Shown here piece after piece: positions 17,385 to 24,357 of a stretch of 24,357 bases of DNA; position 1 is the stretch's first letter; each line of letters opens with the position of its first letter. The DNA comes from Mesostigma viride (Eukaryota; Streptophyta; Mesostigmatophyceae; Mesostigmatales; Mesostigmataceae). The notes beneath the pieces were generated by a model. That model was not told the DNA's origin. It made no database searches and worked only from the letters and a program-made list of their open reading frames with translations. Location of the stretch: positions 1-24,357 of the forward strand of contig RPFO01001071.1 of the NCBI GenBank assembly GCA_009746045.1. The letters are read 5' to 3'. The position numbers were made by a program, and so were the translations under genes.

Positions 17385-18520
17385 TATTACGTCCCTCCCA
17401 TGGCGAGGAACCAGCAAAACCACCCACATACCCTGTTGTGTCCCTCCCTTGACAAGGAACAAGCACGTGCACATGCCCCACCCCACATGCATGCCTCCCT
17501 TGACAAGAATCGAACGGGCACGTGCACCCACCTACCCGATGTGCACCCCTCCTTTGACAAGGAACAAGCACGTGAACTCACCTACACTACGCGCGTCCCT
17601 CCCTTGACAAGGAATAGGCACGTGCACATGCCTACCCCACATCCATGCCTCCCCTGACCAGTAACAAGCACGTGCACCCACCTACCCTACGTGCATCCCT
17701 CCTGTGACATGGAACAAGCACGTGCACCCACCAACCCTATGTACGTGCCTCTTGACAAGCAACAAGCACGTGCACCCACCTACCCTAAGTGCCCCCCTCC
17801 TTCGACAAGGAACAAGCATGTGCACTCACCTACCGTACGTGAATCCCTCCCTTGGCAAGGACCAAGCACGTGCACCCACCTACCCGATGTCCGCCCCTCC
17901 CTTGATAAGGTACAAGCATGCCCACCCACCTACCCTACCTGCATCCCTCCCTTGACATGGAACAACCATGTGCACATTCCTACTCCACATGCCCCCTCCT
18001 TTGACAAGGAACAAGCATGTGCACTCATCTACCGCACGTGCATCCCTCCCTTGACAAGGAACAAGCAAGCCCACCCACCTACCCTACCTGCATCCCTCCC
18101 TTGACATGAAACAAGCACGTGCACATGCCTACCCCACATGCATGCCTCCCTTGACAAGGAACGAGCACGTGCACCCACCCACCCTGTGTGCACCCCTCCT
18201 TTGACAAGGAACAAGCACATGAACTCACCTACACTACGTGCGTCCCTCCCTTGACAAGGAATAAGCACGTGCACATGCCTACCCCACATCCATGCCTCCC
18301 CTGACCAGTAACAAGCACGTGCACTCACCTACCCTACGTATGTGCCTCTTGACAAGGACCAAGCTCGTGCACCCACCTACCATACGTGAATCCCTCCCTT
18401 GACAAGGTACACGCATGCCCACCAACCTACCCTACGTGGGCCCCTCCCTTGATAAGGTACAAGCATGACCAGCCACCTACCCCGCGAGCCTCCCTACTTT
18501 GACAAGGAACAAGCATGTGG
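17385..18520. repeat. About 50-bp minisatellite, roughly 22 copies
   Basis: The repeat consensus has CCCTCCCTTGACAAGGAACA, then AGCACGTGCACCCACCTACC and CTACGTGCAT. GACAAGG recurs at 17451, 17502, 17556, 17606, 17706, 17754, 17804 and 17854, so units are 48-54 bp. The period is not a multiple of three, and frames on both strands are artefacts. Most units hold CACGTG and TTGACA. Confidence 0.9.
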
Positions 18521-19550
18521 GCCCGCTAGCATGGCAGCAAGGAAGACATTACCCTAACATGGCATGGCCAAAGCAAAAGAGACAGAGAAGTCAATGGAGA
18601 GAGAGCTCCTAAGAACTCCTAGTAAAATTGGAAACCATGGAGGGCAAAAAACGTTCAACAACTTACGATGGGCATCGGCACATACAGAGAAGCCCAGGTG
18701 TGCCAGGTGTAAAATAAGCGAGATTGAAGTGTCGCCTACCTCGTGGGAGACTTTTGGTATCTGGTAAACAATGAAAGCGAGTGGAAAGATGGACAACGTG
18801 AAAATAACATACAATCCACTGCAATGCATGCAAAGAGGACAGAATCAGTAATAAAGCGCGCTGCATTCAGGCAGCGCTGAGCAATTGAACGGTGAACAAT
18901 TTAATCCGGAACGAATTGTCTACGCGACTCGATGCGACTAAACGTGGCATGCATACGCGGTCGCTGACTGAAGACATTGTGTACCTGGCTCAGCAAGGTG
19001 CGCTTGCAGCCGCTTTCTTAAATATGCCGCAGGCGCACGATGTAACGAATTGAAGTTTGCATGTAGTAACAAAGGCAAGAAAAGCGGTGTAGCTGGCTAC
19101 CGACTACGCCATAGTAAGCTGTATCGGAGTTGGCGCTGCCGATGGCTGGAAACGGATGACCGAATCATGCTAAACTGGGGCTCCAAAAGGGCTTGTCATG
19201 CATCCTAGTGCGCCTTTTGCTTTTTTTTCTTCAAGCATCGTGAGCATGCGGGTTTAGGGGGGCGCTTATTCTTGCACCACTATCAGTCGGCTGGACTGCA
19301 ATCGGCATAGCCAGCGCAAGGTGATGCAAGGGCAGGCAAACTTTACCAGCTCGTTCAAGGCTCGTTGATGAAATTCAAACATCTAGGCGGCGCGTCTGCA
19401 ACGGCTCATCGCAATTCGAATTCGCAAGCAGAACCCTCGTTACACGTGGCGCATGCAGAGATCTGCTTCGGGCGGCTTGGCGTATCTCACTGCGTCGTGA
19501 CTCGAGTACATAGTCAGCCTAAGTACTCTGGGGGCCTCGAGAGTCGAGTT
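18521..19550. other. Unassigned stretch between satellites
   Basis: No convincing gene. Only short frames on both strands, no clear splice-bounded coding block, and no repeat that I could see. Confidence 0.45.
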
Positions 19551-20158
19551 CGGCAGTCCCCTATTCGGAAATCCCGGATCATATGTACTCCACACTATGT
19601 ACTCTTGGAGTACATAGTGTGCCACCCTATGTACTCTTGGAGTACATAGTGTGAAGTACATAGTCACTCCTTCCTATGTAATACGGGCGTGTCTCACCGC
19701 GTCGGCAGTCCCCTATTCGGAAATCCCGGATCATATGTACTCCGGACTATGTACTCTTGGAGTACATAGTGTGCCACCCTATGTACTCTTGGAGTACATA
19801 GTGTGGAGTACATAGTCACTCCTTCCTATGTAATACGGGCGTGTCTCACCGCGTCGGCAGTCCCCTATTCGGAAATCCCGGATCATATGTACTCCGGACT
19901 ATGTACTCTTGGAGTACATAGTGTGCCACCCTATGTACTCTTGGAGTACATAGTGTGGAGTACATAGTCACTCCTTCCTATGTAATACGGGCGTGTCTCA
20001 CCGCGTCGGCAGTCCCCTATTCGGAAATCCCGGATCATATGTACTCCGGACTATGTACTCTTGGAGTACATAGTGTGCCACCCTATGTACTCTTGGAGTA
20101 CATAGGGTGGAGTACATAGTCACACCTTCCTATGTAATACGGGGGTGTAATCATATGT
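19551..20158. repeat. Four tandem 152-bp satellite units full of hairpins
   Basis: Units start at 19551, 19703, 19855 and 20007 and are almost identical. Each has two hairpins built on TATGTACTC-TTG-GAGTACATA; in the first unit the stems are 14 bp (19591-19604 with 19608-19621) and 10 bp (19627-19636 with 19640-19649). Further GAGTACATAG copies in each unit can pair as alternatives. The TACTC/GAGTA pieces extend upstream to about 19505. Confidence 0.92.
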
Positions 20159-20292
20159 AATCATGTGTAATCATCGGTAAAAATCGGTAATCATTTGTCC
20201 TTTTTTGGTAATCATGTACGTGTAATCATGTGTAATCATGTGTAATCATCGGTAAAAATCGGTAATCATTTGTCCTTTTTTGGTAATCATTT
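20146..20292. repeat. GTAATCAT short repeats in a 75-bp duplication
   Basis: TGTAATCATG recurs every 10 bp, followed by CGGTAAAAATCGGTAATCAT and TTGTCCTTTTTTGGTAATCA. The whole set occurs twice, with CGGTAAAAATCGG at 20175 and 20250. Confidence 0.85.
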
Positions 20293-20418
20293 CGGTCAGG
20301 GTCACGTGTGCTTGTCTGCATGATCGATCGTCCAGACAAGCTGCACTGCCCCCAAGACCCTAAGTTACACAAGATGATGTTGTTGGGTGTTGAAATGGAA
20401 CAACGAAGGTCGAAAGCC

Positions 20419-21660
20419 TGCGCTTAATGTAAATTATTAATTAATGCGCTTACCCGGGGTCTCGAATTGCTTGGTCTCCTGGACGATGGTGCTGTTCCAC
20501 ACCGCGCTCCTCGCCTTCAGTTGAGCCGGCGTGTAGTCCTCGTCGAGGCTGAAGTCGCCGGGCTGGAGCAGACGACGTGCTCCCAGCACGAGGCGTTTGT
20601 CGTGCATGGAGGCCATGGTGACGACGACCAGGCCCGGAGGGCCTGGCAGCCGAATGGCTCGTTCAATGACAACACGGTTCTGGAGCTGCATCTTCCCCAG
20701 AAACGCTGGGCCGCGCAGCTCCTCGGCAAGTGAGTGTGCTGTCTCATGTGCTGCCGCGCCTGTCTGGAAGCCTTTGATTACCATATTGCGCTGGCGTTGC
20801 TGCACTGCATTCTGGGTGACCGCAGCGGTAGCTGCAGACTTGGCCGCCTGTTGAACGATGGTGGTCAACTGCTTGCCGGTGACGTCGGCAAACGTGGTAG
20901 TTTTGGCGGGGGCTGCCATGGCTTTCTTCAGCTCCAGCAATTGTGCCGTCGCAGCTGCAGACGCCTCCGTCAGGACCTTAATGTCGCCCTGCACGGTCGT
21001 AAAAGACTGTGCGACGTCCTGCAGCTGCACGTTAACATCGGTCGCGGGGGCTGGCCTGGCGATGGTCGTCGCCGGCAGCTCGACAAGTTCAGGGCAGCAC
21101 GAAATAAGACAGGCAAGCCGACGCTGGCGCTCATCCCAATGAGGCCATTCATCCGAAGCAGCCTCCATAACCTGGCCGCTCTTAGGGTGGCGAATCGGGG
21201 CGTCGTTGTCGTTGCGGAGCTTCAGCACGCTTGTCACAGCGGCGTCGTTGTAGGCGAGTAAGGTATCGATGTCTGCCAGGCTCAAACGCTGGCCTGGCAT
21301 GTAGAATGAGGAAGAAATGGCGTCCGGCAAGGAGGTTTCAGCAGCTATCGGAGTTGCTTCCGAAGTCTTGGATCGCTTGTTAGCGGCGTTCTTGGCGACG
21401 ACAATGTCGTGGGCGATTTTGTTTGCAGCAATCTGGGCATCAATAGAATCGGCGGCAAGAGCTGAAGACGATGCGGGGACCTCCATAGCTACGTTTAATA
21501 GCACCTAGACGAGGGCAGGGGGCGCAGGCACACTGATCACGTGCGTGGTGCCGCCATAATGTGCAGAAAAATAGCGAGATCTGCTGGGCAGGCCGCTGGC
21601 GATAACTTGCGAAATCCTGGGCGATGGCTGCCAAAAATTAGATCGGCGTGTTCGTCATCA
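20419..21660 (-). mobile_element. ORF1-only LINE unit E, minus strand
   Basis: Minus orientation: 5' box (21658-21632), leader, ORF1 (21486-20437) and a short TTAATTAAT tail at 20445-20436 fused to the end of ORF1, so that the tail supplies the stop codon. The tail is bracketed by 8-bp direct repeats TGCGCTTA (20419-20426 and 20445-20452). No ORF2 is present. Together with unit F it suggests a family of ORF1-only derivatives. Confidence 0.6.
20437..21486 (-). CDS. LINE ORF1 protein, diverged from that of unit F, 349 aa
   Basis: First ATG at 21486 (MEVPASSSALAADS). Residues 1-55 are Ala-rich with a basic patch (NKRSKTSEA); about 150-225 are Ala/Gln/Thr-rich, probably coiled coil; 232-305 match the RRM-like part (RNMVIKGFQTGAAAHE; RAIRLPGPPGLVVVTMASM); then FSLDEDYTPAQLKARSAVW, the C-terminal domain also seen in unit F (FTLDDDLTLAQQQRRREL). 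The frame is intact. The final residues GKRIN come from tail sequence, so the native C-terminus may be lost. Confidence 0.75.
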   Translation of the reverse strand: MEVPASSSALAADSIDAQIAANKIAHDIVVAKNAANKRSKTSEATPIAAETSLPDAISSSFYMPGQRLSLADIDTLLAYNDAAVTSVLKLRNDNDAPIRHPKSGQVMEAASDEWPHWDERQRRLACLISCCPELVELPATTIARPAPATDVNVQLQDVAQSFTTVQGDIKVLTEASAAATAQLLELKKAMAAPAKTTTFADVTGKQLTTIVQQAAKSAATAAVTQNAVQQRQRNMVIKGFQTGAAAHETAHSLAEELRGPAFLGKMQLQNRVVIERAIRLPGPPGLVVVTMASMHDKRLVLGARRLLQPGDFSLDEDYTPAQLKARSAVWNSTIVQETKQFETPGKRIN

Positions 21661-21702
21661 AAAGGCGAGTCTATTGCAATTCACCCGACCAAATTTCATC
21701 AT
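21487..21702 (-). other. Leader of ORF1 unit E and flank
   Basis: Noncoding. It holds the box shared with unit F at 21632-21658; otherwise nothing recognised before the purine tract. Confidence 0.4.
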
Positions 21703-22374
21703 GGAGGGAGGGAGGGAGGGAGGGAGGGAGGAGGGAGGGAGGGAGGAGGGAGGAGGGAGGGAGGAGGGAGGAGGGAGGGAGGGAGGGAGGAGGGAGGGAG
21801 GGAGGGAGGGAGGGAGGGAGGGAGGGAGGGAGGGAGGGAGGGAGGGAGGGAGGGGGAGGGAGGGAGGGAGGGAGGGAGGAGGGAGGGAGGAGGGAGGGAG
21901 GGAGGAGGGAGGAGGAGGGAGGGAGGGAGGGAGGGAGGGAGGGGGGAGGGAGGGAGGGAGGGAGGAGGGGGAGGGAGGGGAGGGAGGGAGGGAGGGAGGG
22001 AGGGAGGGAGGAGGAGGGAGGGAGGGAGGGGGAGGGGGGAGGGAGGGAGGGAGGGAGGGAGGAGGGAGGGAGGGAGGGAGGGAGGAGGGGGAGGGAGGAG
22101 GAGGGAGGGAGGAGGGAGGGAGGGAGGGAGGGAGGAGGGAGGGAGGGAGGGAGGAGGAGGGAGGGAGGGAGGGAGGGAGGGAGGAGGGAGGGAGGGAGGA
22201 GGAGGAGGGAGGGAGGGGGGAGGGGGGAGGAGGGAGGGAGGGAGGGAGGAGGGGGAGGGAGGGGGAGGGAGGGAGGGGGAGGGAGGGAGGGAGGAGGAGG
22301 GAGGGAGAGGAGGGAGGAGGGGGGAGGGAGGGAGGGAGGGAGGGGAGGGAGGGGGAGGGAGGAGGGAGGAGGGA
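21703..22374. repeat. 672-nt uninterrupted purine tract, GGGA/GGGAGGA repeats
   Basis: Every base from 21703 to 22374 on the plus strand is G or A, in GGGA, GGA and GGGGA units. Three frames stay open because purine-only DNA cannot form a stop other than TGA/TAA/TAG, all of which need T. They should not be called genes. Such DNA can form triplexes and G-quadruplexes. Confidence 0.95.
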
Positions 22375-22428
22375 TGGATGGATGGATGGATGTTCTTAAT
22401 TAATTAATTAATTAATTAATTAATTAAT
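22372..22428. repeat. GGAT repeat followed by a TTAA microsatellite
   Basis: Five GGAT units (22372-22392) and then a 33-bp TTAA run (22396-22428) border the purine tract. The TTAA run looks like a LINE tail, but I could not match clear LINE 3' UTR on either side. Confidence 0.8.
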
Positions 22429-22494
22429 GGTCAAATTAAAGGCAATCATGGTACATGAAGCGAGACAAATCATGCCTGGACGCATGGCGATGTA

Positions 22495-22708
22495 AGAGCC
22501 CCCTCCCCCACGCCAGGAGGAAGGGGTGCGTGACTGAGTAGAGTAGTTAGGATTTTGTGTTACGAGAGACAACTTTGTATATTATCAAGGAGACAACTTT
22601 GTATATAAGATTAGAGTGAGATCAGCTAGTCTTCGCGGCTCAGTTCTAATGCACCCACCCCCATCAGTCCATGGAATACGTGCTCCTGCTCCAGATCCTT
22701 AATTAAGG
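22495..22708 (+). mobile_element. LINE 3'-end fragment G, plus strand
   Basis: It starts with the last codons of ORF2 (PPPPRQEEGVRD then TGA, compare PPPPKRRRRFDE in copy B), then GAGTAGNGNAGTTAGGATTTT as in the 3' UTR of copy B, a CACCCC-ATC...AATACGTGCT stretch and a short TTAATTAA end at about 22699-22706. Everything upstream of the ORF2 tail is gone. Inside, a 25-bp tandem duplication (AGACAACTTTGTATAT, about 22567 and 22592) is specific to this copy. Confidence 0.6.
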
Positions 22709-22912
22709 CCAAAATGAGTCCCTTCCAAACAACGTTTGCACTTAGATAGTTAGACGAATTATGCCCGACGAAGCTGGAACTTAACAGCCACAATGAATTA
22801 CGGTTGTTCAGACCTTGTACAACGCCTCAGGGCATTTGGAGCCCTGAATGGTAACAAATGCTAACAAGGTAGTGTTGCTATCAATAATGATTTTAAAAAT
22901 TAATATGATGTC

Positions 22913-23020
22913 ATTAATTAATTAATTAGTTATCAACATCACTCCGTTGGGAGTAAATGTAGCACATATCCCTGAGAAGGGGCATATGGCTTTTAATACA
23001 TTCTAGGCTACTTCATGCAA
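22913..23020 (-). mobile_element. LINE 3'-end fragment D, minus strand
   Basis: The TTAA tail (22928-22913) is followed, in plus order, by a hairpin (ACTCC, loop GTTG, GGAGT at 22941-22954) and ATGTAGCACATAT, which is identical to the same place in copy B. No ORF2 remains. The upstream limit near 23020 is approximate. Confidence 0.7.
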
Positions 23021-23680
23021 GGGTGGGAATGTAAGCTACCACTGCTCTAGGTGCACCAGGGCACCTGCACCACCATGTCATATTACAACCAAAACTGGTC
23101 GTCATCATGCAAGCATCTGAAGCATGGTCGCAAAACTTCGTGTGCAAAATCTCATGTCATAAGGAGCCCAACATTATGACAATTGCCAGGCTTTGTAAAG
23201 ATTTTTATTTAACGATGACTACAGCACAAACAGTGAGCGAAACCCTGGTGCATGTGAATGCCTGAGTGGCGACTGTTCCTAACAGAATGCAAGATGTAAG
23301 GTAGACATTGCGAGTATGCCACAAATGTGTGATGTGCAGTGCACATGCATGTGAGCTACCATGGTCCGGATTCTCCCGATTTCTGGCCTGCGCTGGTTGT
23401 CTCCTTGATGTATACCCCATGACACCATACTTCTAAACTACTTAAGAACCTTGGCACATTGCAAAATGGGAAAGAAAGCTGAACAATACATGCAACATCA
23501 CTCACTAACACAGCCATGTGATTGCTACCAACACGTACCATGTACATCCTGTGTGAAATTATTGGCAACGACACGCCAAGCAAACGCCAAGGTACAGTAT
23601 AACTGCGACAGGCTGGCACATGTCACCTGGCATCCACGTATGCTCACCCCAAGGCATTGGCATATCCCCATGTCTATATC
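23021..23680. other. Unassigned stretch
   Basis: No convincing gene. A minus-strand frame of 71 codons (23420-23205) ends in AAATAAA but has no other support. Confidence 0.4.
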
Positions 23681-23689
23681 CGTTGCCCT

Positions 23690-24357
23690 TTGTGCGTACC
23701 GAGTCACCCATGCAGTCACCCACCCATGCATCCACCTGGCCCACCCACACAAGTACTCATACACTTGCGCACCTGAGTACCCAGCCACCCACTGGTCCAC
23801 CCACCCGGTGACCCAGCCAGCCAGCCACGCACCTACTAAACCAACCTATCTAACCACTCGTGCACCCAGGCACCCAGCCACATACCCACCCACTGGGACA
23901 TCCACCCACCAGCTAGCCACATATGCAATCTACCCACCTAGGCAATAAGGAGGCATTCACCCATCCTTTTATCCAGCACCCATTACTAAACCACGCAGCC
24001 ACCTAACCACCCAGCCAGCTGGCCCCATGTGTGCCCACCAGGCCGCCCACCCCTGACCCACCCACGCCCCTTCCCACTCGACCACTCTTTCCCCCCATAC
24101 CCTTATACCCACCGACCTGCACCCACTCACCCTCACACATCCACATCCTCTCAGCCAGTCACCCACCCATCTCACCCTAACATGCACAGCCCTCCACCCG
24201 CGATAGGTGAGTCGATCCCAACTACAAAAACCCACCACACCCATATCCGTGCACCACCCACCCATTTACCTTCCCCATCGCTCACCCCACCCACTTCTAA
24301 TCACAGCTACACATCCACCCGCCACAAACCAACGGTGCAAATCCTCCAGCCCATGCA
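23690..24357. repeat. CCCA/CCAC-rich degenerate repeat running off the window end
   Basis: Strongly C/A-biased plus strand made of CACCCA, CAGCCA and CACCCATC pieces without a fixed long period. The minus strand is GGGT-rich and could form G-quadruplexes. Frames across it (His/Pro/Thr-rich) are artefacts. Confidence 0.8.

Noticed and set aside
17362-18328. Pro/Thr/His-rich and Cys/Gly-rich frames on both strands
   Set aside because: They follow a minisatellite whose period is not a multiple of three; no consistent protein repeat.
17385-20158. CRISPR-like appearance of regular repeats
   Set aside because: Units are head-to-tail with no unique spacers and are larger than CRISPR repeats; context is eukaryotic.
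21541-22407. Three long Gly/Arg/Glu reading frames across the purine tract
   Set aside because: Purine-only DNA cannot contain a stop codon, so open frames are expected; composition is pure repeat.
22560-22612. GACAACTTTGTATA occurs twice and resembles the start of Gateway attB-type sites
   Set aside because: Only about 14 nt match, the rest of the site differs, and the two copies belong to a local 25-bp duplication inside a LINE 3' UTR; vector contamination is not supported.
23205-23420. Minus-strand frame of 71 codons ending in AAATAAA
   Set aside because: Short, no recognised motif, no splice or promoter evidence; the AATAAA overlaps the stop and is probably chance.
23451-24265. His/Pro-rich plus-strand and Gly/Trp-rich minus-strand frames
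   Set aside because: They lie largely in the CCCA-rich degenerate repeat.

Overview
The window looks like nuclear DNA of a eukaryote, probably a green-lineage organism with a large, repeat-rich genome; a charophyte alga such as Chara is my best guess. The guess is inference. What is seen directly: spliceosomal introns (GTAAG...CAG), AATAAA signals, APE-type LINE retrotransposons with reverse transcriptase, and large tandem satellites. I see no tRNA, rRNA, CRISPR array or bacterial operon.

Region 1 (1-8630) is a multi-exon plus-strand gene of unrecognised function. Exons join in one consistent phase (all introns phase 0): 341-874, 1297-1971, 2093-2149, 2277-2357, 2482-2985, 3428-4615 and 4872-7568, with AATAAA at 7580. 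Exon 2482-2985 needs one 26-nt micro-intron or indel plus a second frameshift, so the locus may be decaying or mis-assembled. A further exon-like block (7706-8573) follows. Eleven copies of a 21-nt GC-rich motif (core GCGACGGCCGGCGTTTCT) sit in the noncoding parts. Its reverse complement occurs in the 72-bp coding repeats of the last exon.

Region 2 (about 9015-16111) is a nest of LINE copies: a 5'-truncated plus-strand ORF2 (9016-10126), a minus-strand ORF1 unit (10204-11700), a minus-strand ORF2 fragment (11894-13090) and a longer minus-strand ORF2 with the endonuclease end and full RT (13251-16111). All have frameshifts or truncations except the ORF1 unit. Their 3' ends carry TTAA-type microsatellite tails, each preceded by a hairpin that changes sequence but keeps its pairing.

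Region 3 (16120-20300) is satellite DNA: a palindrome-rich GTTAC block, a 180-bp duplication that grades into a 50-bp minisatellite, four nearly identical 152-bp units full of hairpins, and a GTAATCAT repeat. Region 4 (20418-24357) holds a second ORF1-only LINE unit (minus), a 672-nt uninterrupted purine tract, two short LINE 3' ends, and a CCCA-rich repeat running off the end.

The most interesting points are the intron motif with its complementary exon repeat, the ORF1-only (HAL1-like) units with a shared 5' box and LINE-type tails, and the covarying LINE 3' hairpin.
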